From positions 56,186-120,185 of the forward strand of contig SCOE01000014.1 in assembly GCA_005503065.1 (NCBI GenBank): a stretch of 64,000 bases of DNA, in the 5' to 3' direction. This DNA is from Comamonadaceae bacterium ALPHA2B (lineage in GTDB: Bacteria; Pseudomonadota; Gammaproteobacteria; Burkholderiales; Burkholderiaceae_C). The translations under genes were made by a program, and so were the position numbers. Below, in pieces: positions 55,009 to 64,000 of the stretch (positions are counted from its first letter, which is position 1; the number at the start of each line of letters is the position of its first letter). The notes beneath the pieces were generated by a model, which ran no database searches, was not told the DNA's origin, and saw nothing but the letters and a program-made list of their open reading frames with translations.

Positions 55009-57801
55009 ATGACAAGACCTTCGCTGCCTGCGACCGGCGTTTCGTCCGCTCGCCCGATTTCGGCCCTTGCCAGCCGCTGCCAGATGTCCCTGCTCAGCGT
55101 GGCCGTGGCGATGGCCCTCGGCACGCTGGGCGACAACGCCCACGCGCTGGCGCTGGGCCGCCTGAACGTGCAATCCGCCCTGGGCGAGCCGCTGCGGGCC
55201 GAGATCGACGTCACCGAGATCACCGCGGCCGAGGCCGACGGCATGAAGGTGGGCATGGCCTCGCGCGAGGCCTTCCAGGCCGCGGGTGTTGCTTACAACG
55301 ATGCTCTGTCCAACGTGCGTGCCGCCCTGCAACGGCGTGCCGATGGCCGCTACGTGGTCCGCCTGACCGGCTCGCGTCCGATGAACGAGCCCTTCGTCGA
55401 CATCCTGCTCGAGGCCAACTGGGCCAGTGGCCGGATCGTCCGCGACTACACCGTCCTGCTCGACCCCCCCGGCAGCCGGCAGGCCAGTGCGGCCGTGCCC
55501 ATCGCGCCGGTCGCACCGCAGCTGGCAGCACCGGCGCCCGCGCCGCGCGTGGCCGTCGCGCCCTCCGGCAATGCCTCGGCCGCCGCCCCGCGGCGCGAGC
55601 GCCCTGCGCCAGCCCCCTCGGCACCTGCCGAGAACCGGGTGCGGGCCGAAGGCGGCGGTGACCAGCAGGTGACCGTGCGCGCCGGCGATACCGCCGGGCG
55701 GCTGGCGGCCAGCCTGAAGCCGGCCGACGTGTCGCTCGACCAGATGCTGGTGGCGCTGCTGCGCGCCAATCCCGATGCCTTCATCAACGGCAATGTGAAC
55801 CGCATCAAGGCCGGCGCGGTGCTGCAGGTGCCGACCGCCACCGCTGCCGCCGCGATGCCGGCCGACGAAGCCCGACGCACGGTCGTGGCCCAGAGCCGCG
55901 ATTTCGGCGACTACCGCCGCCGCCTGGCCGAGAACGCCCCCACCTCCCGCGTCGCCAGTGCCGATCGCCAGGCATCGGGCCGGTTGCAGGCCAATGTGGA
56001 GGACCGCAACGCAAACGCGGCATCGCCCGACAAGCTGACCGTCTCCCAGGGCAGCGCCGCCCGCGCCGCCGAGGAGAAGATCGCGCAGGCACGCCAGTCG
56101 CAGGAATCCAGCACGCGCGTCGCCGAGCTGTCGCGCAACATCAACGAGCTCAACAAGATCCAGAACGCCGGCACGGGCGCTGCGCCAGCTCCCGGCGCGA
56201 CGCCGGCCGCTCCGGCTCCAGCTCCTGCACCCGCATCTGCCGCGGCGCCGGCAACCGCAGCGGCCCCATCCGCTGCCGCACCTGCGGCGACGCCATCGCC
56301 CACCACGGCAGCACCTGCGGCGCCGGCTGCGGCCACTGCTGCGCCAGCCGCTCCAGCCGCCCCGGCCGCCCCGGCCGTGCCTGCTGCCAGCCCGGTCGCG
56401 CCCGCTGCCAGCGCACCTGCCGCATCTGCCGCATCTGCCGCGCCGGCCTCGCCTGCCGCTGCACCCGCTCCCAAGCCCAAGGTCGCTGCCCCTCCTGCGC
56501 CCCCGGAGCCGAGCTTCTTCGACCAGTTGATGGAGAACCCGATCCTGCTGGCCGGGGGTGCCCTGATCCTGCTGCTCATCGGTTTCCTGCTCTACCGTGT
56601 GCTCGGTCGCAAGAAGCAGGATGCGGCAGACAGCGTGTTCCCCGAGAGCCGCCTGCCCAAGGACTCCTTCTTCGGCGCCACCGGTGGCGAGTCGGTCGAC
56701 ACCAAGGGCCGCAGCAGTTCCATGGTGTCGTCGCTGTCCTATTCACCCAGCCAGCTCGATGCGGGCGACGTGGACCCGGTCGCCGAGGCCGACGTGTACC
56801 TGGCCTATGGCCGCGACCTGCAGGCCGAGGAAATCCTGCGCGAGGCGCTTCGCACCACCCCCGAGCGCACAGCGATCCACCTGAAGCTCCTCGAGATCCA
56901 TGCCAAGCGCCGCGACCTGCGTGCCTTCGAGGCCCTGGCCAACGATGTGCACAAGCTCACCGGCGGCAGCGGTGCCGACTGGGGCCGAGTGATCGACATG
57001 GGCCGCGAACTCGACCCGGGCAATCCGCTGTACCAGGGCAGCGCGGCGCTGGCCGACAGCGAGAAGACGGTGCCGCTGGCCGGGCTGGCAGGCGCGGCGG
57101 CCACGGCAGCCGCCATTGCCGCGACGGCACCGCCTCCGCCGGCCGAGCCGCCTCCGCCGTTCGTGCCCTCCGTCGCACCGCTGGATTTCGACCTCGATCT
57201 GGCCAAACCCTCCGACGTGGCGCCGTTGCCCGATACGGCACCCGCCCCGGTCACCGTGCCGGCGCCGATCTCCTCGTCGGCGCCCGGCGCGAGCTATGAA
57301 CCCGCGGCGCGTGCGCCCCTGGATGACACGTCCGCTGCGCTCCAGGCCGCGTCGGCAAAGCCGAGCTACGAGCCGACCCCGCGGGCCCCGCTGTCGCGTG
57401 GCGCGATGCCCGAGCTGGACAACGACTTCGACACGGCACCCGCCGAACTCGATGTGCTCCCTCGCAACGGTGCGCTCAACGACGACGAGCACACCCAACC
57501 CGCCACCCTGCGCGCCGGCCTGCCGGGCGACTCCGGCTTCATCGAGTTCGACATGAGCACGTTGTCCTCGCTGCGCTCCGGCACGGGCGACACGCGGCCT
57601 GGCGCACTCGAACCCACGCGCGCGGCCGAACTCGACGACGGCGGCGGCGACAGCCCGCAGGCCATCAAACTGTCGCTCGCACGCGAACTGCAGGCCCTGG
57701 GTGACGCCGAGGGCGCCCGGTCGCTGGTCGAGGAGGTGGCGAACGAAAGCTCCGGCGAGATGCGCCACCAGGCCGAACAACTGCTTGCCCAGTTGCGCTG
57801 A
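55009..57801 (+). CDS. fimV: FimV/HubP-family polar-localisation and motility protein
   Basis: This 930-residue inner-membrane protein is needed for type IV pilus function and pole marking. The signal ends near residue 46 (NAHA). The FimV N-terminal domain (LGRLNVQSALGEPLRAEID) follows, then a LysM-like peptidoglycan module (about 219-274). A long Ala/Pro-rich stretch (about 390-495) precedes the single membrane helix at about 507-530 (LLAGGALILLLIGFLLY). The cytoplasmic part has TPR-like repeats (AEADVYLAYGRDLQAEEIL), an acidic Pro-rich region and the FimV C-terminal motif (AIKLSLARELQALGDAEGARSLVEEV). The open frame extends upstream; ATG 55009 is chosen. Confidence 0.93.
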   Translation: MTRPSLPATGVSSARPISALASRCQMSLLSVAVAMALGTLGDNAHALALGRLNVQSALGEPLRAEIDVTEITAAEADGMKVGMASREAFQAAGVAYNDALSNVRAALQRRADGRYVVRLTGSRPMNEPFVDILLEANWASGRIVRDYTVLLDPPGSRQASAAVPIAPVAPQLAAPAPAPRVAVAPSGNASAAAPRRERPAPAPSAPAENRVRAEGGGDQQVTVRAGDTAGRLAASLKPADVSLDQMLVALLRANPDAFINGNVNRIKAGAVLQVPTATAAAAMPADEARRTVVAQSRDFGDYRRRLAENAPTSRVASADRQASGRLQANVEDRNANAASPDKLTVSQGSAARAAEEKIAQARQSQESSTRVAELSRNINELNKIQNAGTGAAPAPGATPAAPAPAPAPASAAAPATAAAPSAAAPAATPSPTTAAPAAPAAATAAPAAPAAPAAPAVPAASPVAPAASAPAASAASAAPASPAAAPAPKPKVAAPPAPPEPSFFDQLMENPILLAGGALILLLIGFLLYRVLGRKKQDAADSVFPESRLPKDSFFGATGGESVDTKGRSSSMVSSLSYSPSQLDAGDVDPVAEADVYLAYGRDLQAEEILREALRTTPERTAIHLKLLEIHAKRRDLRAFEALANDVHKLTGGSGADWGRVIDMGRELDPGNPLYQGSAALADSEKTVPLAGLAGAAATAAAIAATAPPPPAEPPPPFVPSVAPLDFDLDLAKPSDVAPLPDTAPAPVTVPAPISSSAPGASYEPAARAPLDDTSAALQAASAKPSYEPTPRAPLSRGAMPELDNDFDTAPAELDVLPRNGALNDDEHTQPATLRAGLPGDSGFIEFDMSTLSSLRSGTGDTRPGALEPTRAAELDDGGGDSPQAIKLSLARELQALGDAEGARSLVEEVANESSGEMRHQAEQLLAQLR

Positions 57802-57820
57802 GCGTTTGTGCAAGACTCCG

Positions 57821-57850
57821 GGGCGGCCCTTCGGCCGCCCTTTTCTTTTT
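57821..57850 (+). terminator. Rho-independent terminator after fimV
   Basis: GGGCGGCC-CTTC-GGCCGCCC is followed by TTTTCTTTTT (57841-57850). It separates the fimV transcript from truA. Confidence 0.9.
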
Positions 57851-57866
57851 CTGCTCCTCGACTTTC

Positions 57867-58682
57867 ATGAGACTGGCGCTCGGCGTCCGCTACAACGGCC
57901 AGGCCTACGACGGCTGGCAGAGCCAGCCCTCGGGCCGCACGGTGCAGGACCGCCTCGAGAAGGCGCTTGCGCAATTCACCGCGGGCCCGCGGGTCGGAAC
58001 GCTGTGCGCCGGCCGTACCGATGCGGGCGTCCACGGCTGGATGCAGGTGGTGCACTTCGACACCGACATCGACCGCCTGCCCTTCTCGTGGGTGCGCGGC
58101 CCGAACCGCTTCCTGCCCGACGACATCGCCGTGCAATGGGCGCAGCCGGTGCCCGACGCGTTCCACTGCCGCGCCAGCGCGCTCGGCCGGCGCTACCTCT
58201 ACGTGCTGTCGCAGTCGCCCGTGCGGCCCAGCCTGGACAGCGGCCGGGTGGGCTGGTCGATGCATGCGCTCGACGGCGATGCGATGCGGGCCGCCGCCGC
58301 GCACCTGCTCGGCGAGCACGACTTCTCGTCCTTCCGCGCCTCGGCCTGCCAGGCGCGCTCGCCGGTCAAGACGCTGCGCCGCATCGCAATCACGCGCGTG
58401 GGCGAGGGCGCGCGATGCCGTTGGCATTTCGAGTTCGAGGCCGATGCCTTCCTGCACCACATGATCCGCAACATCATGGGCTGCCTGGTGCGCGTCGGCC
58501 AGGGCCACGCCGCGCCCGACTGGCTGCGCGAGGTGCGCGATGCCCGCAGCCGCGACGCCGCAGCGCCGACCTTCTCCGCGGACGGGCTGTACTTCCTGGG
58601 GCCGCTGTACGACGCCCTCTGGGGCCTTCCGCAGGAGGTCACGCTCGGGGCGCCGGGCGCTTCGTATGATGGGCCGCCATGA
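57867..58682 (+). CDS. truA: tRNA pseudouridine(38-40) synthase
   Basis: This 271-residue enzyme makes pseudouridine at positions 38-40 of the tRNA anticodon stem. The catalytic aspartate is Asp52 in CAGRTDAGVHG. GLRYNGQAYDGWQ-like N-terminus, FSWVRGPNRFLPDDIAV and HHMIRNIMGCLVRVG are conserved. The stop overlaps the trpF start (ATGA). TruA next to trpFBA is a normal betaproteobacterial order. Confidence 0.96.
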   Translation: MRLALGVRYNGQAYDGWQSQPSGRTVQDRLEKALAQFTAGPRVGTLCAGRTDAGVHGWMQVVHFDTDIDRLPFSWVRGPNRFLPDDIAVQWAQPVPDAFHCRASALGRRYLYVLSQSPVRPSLDSGRVGWSMHALDGDAMRAAAAHLLGEHDFSSFRASACQARSPVKTLRRIAITRVGEGARCRWHFEFEADAFLHHMIRNIMGCLVRVGQGHAAPDWLREVRDARSRDAAAPTFSADGLYFLGPLYDALWGLPQEVTLGAPGASYDGPP

Positions 58683-59428
58683 AGGATGCCGCCCCCCCGT
58701 TCCGCGTTTCACCGCGCTCCCGCACCCGCGTGAAGATCTGCGGCCTGACGCGCGAACAGGACGTCGATGCGGCAGTGGCGGCCGGCGCCGACGCGGTCGG
58801 CTTCGTGCTGTATCCCCGGAGCCCGCGCGCCATCACGGCCGAGCGCGCCGCAGAGCTGGCGCGCAGGCTGCCACCCTTCGTGACGCCCGTGCTGCTGTTC
58901 GTGAACGAGGATGCTACAAGAACAATAGCAGCCCTCGCAGGCGTGGCGGGTGCCGCAGCCCAATTTCATGGTGATGAAACGCCCGAGCAGTGCTGGGCCG
59001 CCAGCGCCGAGGGGCGCTTCCGCTACCTGCGCGCAGCCCGCATTCCCCTGGGCGAGGCAGGCCAGGGCTTCGACCTCGTAAACTACGCGTCCGATTTCTC
59101 CCGCGCCCACGCCATCCTGCTCGACGCCCAGGTCGACGGCTTTGGCGGCGGCGGCAAGGCATTCGATTGGTCACTGCTTCCAACCGCCGTCGACGCTCAC
59201 CTCGTCTTGAGTGGTGGGCTCACACCTGCAAACGTGGGCGATGGCCTGCGTGCCCTGCAGGCGTTGCGGACCGGCGCGAAGTCGCTGTCCGTTGACGTGA
59301 GTTCCGGCGTCGAGGCCAGCAAGGGCATCAAGGACGCCGGCAAGATCCGCGAGTTCATCGCTGCCGTGAGGGAGGCCGACGCCGCTCTTCTCCACGCACC
59401 GGCAGCCGACGCGACCGCCGCTTCCTGA
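58679..59428 (+). CDS. trpF: Phosphoribosylanthranilate isomerase
   Basis: This 249-residue TIM-barrel enzyme performs the third tryptophan step. The catalytic cysteine is in RVKICGLT and the general acid in [18 protein letters not shown]. The N-terminus has about 15 extra residues over the family, and the C-terminus has an Ala-rich tail. Residues 79-97 are encoded by GCT ACA AGA ACA ATA GCA GCC, rare in this genome, and match a dispersed repeat without changing protein length. It is coupled to truA by ATGA overlap. Confidence 0.95.
   Translation: MKDAAPPFRVSPRSRTRVKICGLTREQDVDAAVAAGADAVGFVLYPRSPRAITAERAAELARRLPPFVTPVLLFVNEDATRTIAALAGVAGAAAQFHGDETPEQCWAASAEGRFRYLRAARIPLGEAGQGFDLVNYASDFSRAHAILLDAQVDGFGGGGKAFDWSLLPTAVDAHLVLSGGLTPANVGDGLRALQALRTGAKSLSVDVSSGVEASKGIKDAGKIREFIAAVREADAALLHAPAADATAAS
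58911..58967 (+). repeat. Dispersed ~55-nt repeat, in-frame copy inside trpF
   Basis: ATGCTACAAGAACAATAGC, then AGCC, CGCAGG and GGCGGGTGCCGCAGCCC, then AATTTC, follow the order of the reference copy at 52438. The match is degenerate but the AT-rich left end stands out in a GC-rich gene. Confidence 0.55.
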
Positions 59429-59444
59429 ACCTGCCGCGCAGCCG

Positions 59445-59479
59445 TCTCGATGTCGAGGGCTTCGCGGCCCTCATCGAGA
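59445..59479 (+). promoter_or_regulatory. Stem-loop in the trpF-trpB gap, just before the trpB ribosome binding site
   Basis: TCTCGAT and ATCGAGA, then (past a 3-nt GTC bulge) GAGGGC and GCCCTC, pair around loop TTCGCG, giving a 13-bp stem. It ends 12 nt before trpB ATG 59492. Formation or melting could affect translation, but no evidence beyond the fold exists. Confidence 0.5.
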
Positions 59480-59491
59480 GTCGAGCTAGAC

Positions 59492-60768
<1,277 letters not shown>

Positions 60769-60772
<4 letters not shown>

Positions 60773-61614
60773 GTCGCATCCAAGCCACCTTCGACAGCCT
60801 GAAGAGAGACGGCCGGCGTGCGCTGATCCCGTACGTCACCGCCGGCTTCCCCTATGCCGACATCACCCCCGAACTCATGCACGGCATGGTCGCCGCCGGC
60901 GCCGACGTGATCGAGCTGGGCGTGCCCTTCTCCGACCCCATGGCCGACGGCCCGGTGATCCAGAAGGCCGGCGAGGCCGCGCTGGCGATGGGCATCGGCA
61001 TGGCCCAGGTGCTGGCGATGGTGCGCACCTTCCGCGAAAAGAACGGCAGCACGCCCGTCGTGCTGATGGGCTACGCCAACCCGATCGAGCGCTACGACCT
61101 GCGCCACGGCACCGACGCCTTCGTGCGCGACGCCGCAGCCGCCGGTGTGGACGGCGTGCTGATCGTCGACTACCCGCCCGAGGAGTGCGAGGACTTCGCC
61201 GCCAAGCTGCGCGCCGCCGGCATCGACCTGATCTTCCTGCTGGCGCCCACGAGCACGGCCGAGCGCATGGCCCAGGTCGCCCGCATCGCCAGCGGCTACG
61301 TGTACTACGTGTCGCTCAAGGGCGTGACGGGCGCCGGCCACCTCGACACCGAAGCCGTCGGACTGATGGTGCCGCGCATCCGCGAACACGTGAAGATCCC
61401 GGTCGGCGTGGGCTTCGGCATCCGCGACGCACGCACGGCACAGGCCGTGGGCTCCGCCGGCGACGCGGTGGTGATCGGCACGAAGATCATCCAGTTGATC
61501 GAGGGCCGGCCGCGCGATCAGGTGGTGCCGCGGGTGGCCGAATTCCTGGCCGAGATCCGCCAGGCGCTGGACGCCCTGCCGGCGGCCGTGCCCAAGAACG
61601 CGGCTGGCGGATAA
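60769..61614 (+). CDS. trpA: Tryptophan synthase alpha subunit
   Basis: This 281-residue TIM-barrel subunit cleaves indoleglycerol phosphate to indole. The catalytic residues are Glu49 ([13 protein letters not shown]) and Asp60. [12 protein letters not shown] is the mobile loop region. It is translationally coupled to trpB by ATGA. The next gene, accD, starts 66 nt later, a frequent betaproteobacterial neighbour. Confidence 0.97.
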
Positions 61615-61680
61615 TCGCCTGCTGCCTTTCCAACCCTCCGCCCGCTCGCCGGGCGCAGGAAGCCTTCAGGATGGAACCCC

Positions 61681-62553
61681 ATGAGCTGGCTTGAAAAACT
61701 GCTTCCCCCCAAGATCGCCCAGACCGACCCCGCCGAGCGCCGCCAGGTGCCCGAGGGCCTGTGGATCAAGTGCCCGAGCTGCGAAACGGTGCTCTACAAG
61801 ACCGACCTGGAGCAGAACCAGAACGTCTGCCCGAGCTGCAGCCATCACCACCGCATCGGCGCGCGCGCGCGGCTCGATGCCTTCCTCGACCCCGAAGGCC
61901 GTTACGAGATCGGCCAGGAAGTGCTGCCGGTCGATGCCCTCAAGTTCAAGGACAGCCGCAAGTACCCCGAACGCCTGAAGGAAGCACTGGAGTCCACCGG
62001 CGAGACCGACGCGCTCATCGTGATGGGCGGCTGCGTGCACAGCATCAATGTGGTCGCAGCCTGCTTCGAGTTCGAGTTCATGGGCGGCTCCATGGGCAGC
62101 GTGGTCGGCGAGCGCTTCGTGCGCGGCGTCGAGACGGCCATCGAGCAGAAGGTTCCCTTCATCTGCTTCACCGCCACCGGCGGCGCGCGCATGCAGGAAG
62201 GCCTGCTCTCGCTGATGCAGATGGCCAAGACGAATGCCGCGCTCACCCGCCTGGCGAAGAAGGGTCTGCCCTACATCAGCGTGCTGACCGACCCGACGAT
62301 GGGCGGCGTCTCGGCCGGCTTTGCCTTCGTGGGCGACGTGGTGATCGCCGAGCCCAAGGCGCTGATCGGCTTTGCCGGCCCGCGCGTGATCGAGTCGACC
62401 GTGCGCGTGAAGCTGCCCGAAGGGTTCCAGCGCGCCGAGTTCCTCCAGGAAAAGGGCGCCATCGATTTCATCAGCGACCGCCGTCAGCTGCGCAAGACCA
62501 TCGCCAGCATGCTGGCCATGTTGACGCGCCAGCCGGCCGATGCGGTGAGTTGA
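61681..62553 (+). CDS. accD: Acetyl-CoA carboxylase carboxyltransferase beta subunit
   Basis: This 290-residue subunit of acetyl-CoA carboxylase carries out the transfer of carboxyl to acetyl-CoA for fatty-acid synthesis with AccA. It has the N-terminal zinc site Cys31, Cys34, Cys50 and Cys53. The crotonase fold follows with [21 protein letters not shown] and [27 protein letters not shown] precedes ATG 61681. It is at the end of the trp run. Confidence 0.97.
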   Translation: MSWLEKLLPPKIAQTDPAERRQVPEGLWIKCPSCETVLYKTDLEQNQNVCPSCSHHHRIGARARLDAFLDPEGRYEIGQEVLPVDALKFKDSRKYPERLKEALESTGETDALIVMGGCVHSINVVAACFEFEFMGGSMGSVVGERFVRGVETAIEQKVPFICFTATGGARMQEGLLSLMQMAKTNAALTRLAKKGLPYISVLTDPTMGGVSAGFAFVGDVVIAEPKALIGFAGPRVIESTVRVKLPEGFQRAEFLQEKGAIDFISDRRQLRKTIASMLAMLTRQPADAVS

Positions 62554-62580
62554 GCGCGCCTCGTGGCACACCCATGAACA

Positions 62581-62600
62581 ACGGCGCCCACGGGCGCCGT
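62581..62600. terminator. Hairpin between accD and YggT gene
   Basis: ACGGCGCC-CACG-GGCGCCGT is an 8-bp stem between convergent genes. It has no clear T-run on either side. Confidence 0.5.
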
Positions 62601-62622
62601 CGTCCTTGGTGGCGGGCTGGCC

Positions 62623-63180
62623 TCAGCGTCCCAGGGCGTAGGCGCCGGCCAGCAGGTTGCCGAGGATGATCGCACCCACCTGCAGCAGCACGATGGCCAC
62701 CAGCGGCGACAGGTCGACGCCGCCCACCAGCGGGACCACCCTCCGCAATGGCCGCACCAGCGGCTCGGCCAGGCGCTCGACCAGATCGCGCAGGATCGAC
62801 GACACGTTCGGCACCCACGACAGCACCGCGTACACCACCAGCAGTGCGGTGAGGCCCGAGACGGCGAGCTGCAACAGCCCGAAGATCGACAGCAGCGGCA
62901 GCACGCTCAACCGCATCACGCCACCCAGCAGCATCAGCAGCAGGTACTTCAACATCACCAGCAGCCAGGCGGCGATGAGGCTGGCGAGGTCCCAGCGCTT
63001 GACGGAGGGCACGATCTTGCGCAGCGGCAGCACGATCCAGTCGGACAGCGCGAACACGAAGCGGCCCAGCGGGTTGCCGAAGGGCACGCGGTGGTACTGC
63101 ATGTACAGGCGCAGCAGGCAGGCGCCACCGAGCAGACCGACGATCACATCGAGCAGGAACGAAGGGATCTGATAGAACAT
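62623..63180 (-). CDS. YggT-family inner-membrane protein
   Basis: This 185-residue integral membrane protein has two YggT repeats. Each has a hydrophobic helix then NPLGRFVFALSDWIVLPLRKIVP / LAEPLVRPLRRVVPLVGGVDLSP, the family hallmark, with four hydrophobic segments in all. ATG 63180 (MFYQIPSFLLDV) is the natural start. Function in osmotic shock or cell-envelope work has been suggested for relatives. It faces accD across a hairpin and is divergent from the LON-domain gene. Confidence 0.88.
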   Translation of the reverse strand: MFYQIPSFLLDVIVGLLGGACLLRLYMQYHRVPFGNPLGRFVFALSDWIVLPLRKIVPSVKRWDLASLIAAWLLVMLKYLLLMLLGGVMRLSVLPLLSIFGLLQLAVSGLTALLVVYAVLSWVPNVSSILRDLVERLAEPLVRPLRRVVPLVGGVDLSPLVAIVLLQVGAIILGNLLAGAYALGR

Positions 63181-63207
63181 CGACGGCCAGGGCAAAAAGG
63201 GAGTGCG

Positions 63208-63891
63208 ATGATAGCCACGCGAAAGGCTCCGATGACCTCCCCTCCCCCGCGTTCCGTACTGCCTTTGTTCCCACTGGGCACCGTGCTCTATCCCGGCGGC
63301 CTGCTGCCGCTGCGGATCTTCGAGGTGCGCTACCTCGACATGATCGGCAAGTGCCACAGGGCCGGTACGCCCTTCGGCGTGGTCGGGCTCACGCGGGGCT
63401 CGGAAGTGCGCGTGGCCGGCGCCGAGGCCGAACGGTTCGCGGGCATCGGCACGGTGGCCCACATCCGCAGCCTCGAGTCGCCCCAGTCCGGCCTGCTGCA
63501 GATCGAATGCGTCGGCGGCTCGCGCTTTCGCGTGCGCAGCAGCGAACTGCACAAGCATGGCCTGTGGACGGCCGAGGTGGACATGGTGGACGACGACGTC
63601 GCCATGCCCCTCCCCGACGACCTGCGGCACACCGGAGACGCCTTGCAGCGCCTGGTGCGCACGCTGGAAGACCGCCAGCGCCAGCAGGCAGAGGCCACCG
63701 GCACGGCGCCGCGCCTGCCCATCGCCGAGCCCTTCCGCTTCGACGACTGCGGCTGGGTGGCAAACCGCTGGTGCGAGTTGCTGCCGCTGCAGCCGGAACT
63801 GAAGCAGCGCCTGATGGAGCTCGGCAGCCCGCTGATGCGGCTCGAACTGGTGAGCGACCTGCTGGCACGCACCGGCATCGCCAAGGAGTGA
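63208..63891 (+). CDS. LON peptidase N-terminal (substrate-binding) domain protein
   Basis: This 227-residue single-domain protein matches the N-terminal domain of Lon protease but has no ATPase or protease part. Family landmarks: LPLFPLGTVLYPGGLLPLRIFEVRYLDM, and the second strand-rich part with GLLQIECVGGSRFRV. ATG 63208 is supported by GGGAG 5 nt upstream; ATG 63232 (PPPRSVLPL) is a shorter alternative. The stop is immediately followed by a dispersed repeat. Confidence 0.88.
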   Translation: MIATRKAPMTSPPPRSVLPLFPLGTVLYPGGLLPLRIFEVRYLDMIGKCHRAGTPFGVVGLTRGSEVRVAGAEAERFAGIGTVAHIRSLESPQSGLLQIECVGGSRFRVRSSELHKHGLWTAEVDMVDDDVAMPLPDDLRHTGDALQRLVRTLEDRQRQQAEATGTAPRLPIAEPFRFDDCGWVANRWCELLPLQPELKQRLMELGSPLMRLELVSDLLARTGIAKE

Positions 63892-63948
63892 TGCTCCTTT
63901 TTTGGTAGCACGGTGCGCCCATCCCGTGGGCGCGAGCGGCCGATTTGC
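63891..63948 (+). repeat. Dispersed ~55-nt repeat after the LON-domain gene
   Basis: It starts at the last base of the stop codon: ATGCTCCTTTTTTGGTAGCAC, hairpin GCGCCCA-TCCCG-TGGGCGC, then GCGGCCGATTTG. Its order and spacing match the copy at 52438-52495. Confidence 0.65.
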
Positions 63949-64000
63949 CTCGAAAGCCGGACGGCTAAAATGCCCGGTTGCGCGTTGCGCTCCCTGTCTC

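Noticed and set aside
58683..58740. Tryptophan leader peptide and attenuator before trpF
   Set aside because: trpF overlaps truA by 4 nt, leaving no room for a leader; no Trp-rich short frame seen.
59450..59491. Upstream ATG for trpB
   Set aside because: The stretch is a stem-loop with no family resemblance; [15 protein letters not shown] at 59492 fits TrpB.

Overview
The window is high-GC, densely coding DNA that looks like a chromosome of a betaproteobacterium of the Comamonadaceae, most like Variovorax. The case rests on gene order (mdh / gntR-sdhCDAB-sdhE-gltA; leuC-leuD-leuB-asd-fimV-truA-trpF-trpB-trpA-accD), a cytochrome-c-tailed urate hydroxylase (PuuD), a Bug-type solute receptor, and dispersed GC-rich intergenic repeats. 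No rRNA, tRNA, CRISPR array, phage or transposase gene was seen.

Region 1 (1-3643, minus): xdhA and the 5' part of xdhB of xanthine dehydrogenase. Region 2 (3896-15109): a catabolic island around a LacI-family regulator. The minus-strand arm has a fused tautomerase, acyl-CoA dehydrogenase, CoA-transferase, MaoC hydratase, ABC receptor and permease, and a cyclic amidohydrolase. The plus-strand arm has two dihydrodipicolinate-synthase-family lyases, the ABC ATPase and a DUF3830 protein. Two near-identical LacI-type palindromes lie between the arms. I cannot name the substrate. Region 3 (15128-22826): LysR, a two-gene indolepyruvate-type ferredoxin oxidoreductase, a Bug receptor, a thioesterase, a low-molecular-weight phosphatase and a TetR regulator.

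Region 4 (22894-33667): purine breakdown. It holds glycerate kinase, 8-oxoguanine/guanine deaminase, puuD, xdhC, uraH, a GntR regulator, puuE, a uraD-allantoate amidohydrolase fusion and an M20 hydrolase. With xdhAB this covers xanthine to ureidoglycolate, and glycerate kinase fits use of the glyoxylate. An identical 11-bp element in front of puuD and between uraH and gntR suggests a small regulon. Region 5 (34009-36468): two alpha/beta hydrolases and a PNPOx-fold protein.

Region 6 (36551-48958): TCA-cycle block, with acnB, a small secreted protein, a CitE-like lyase, trans-aconitate methyltransferase and mdh on the minus strand, and gntR, sdhCDAB, sdhE and gltA on the plus strand. Region 7 (49191-62553): LysR, leuCDB, asd, fimV, truA, trpFBA and accD. 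The window ends with a YggT membrane protein and a LON-domain protein.

Overlaying the genes is a family of about ten degenerate ~55-nt repeats. Most lie just after stop codons. Four overlap coding sequence: one within each of iorB, the citE-like gene and trpF, and one forming the last codons and stop of the glycerate kinase. A second ~170-bp repeat occurs twice in inverted orientation, and a third inverted-repeat element separates leuC from leuD.
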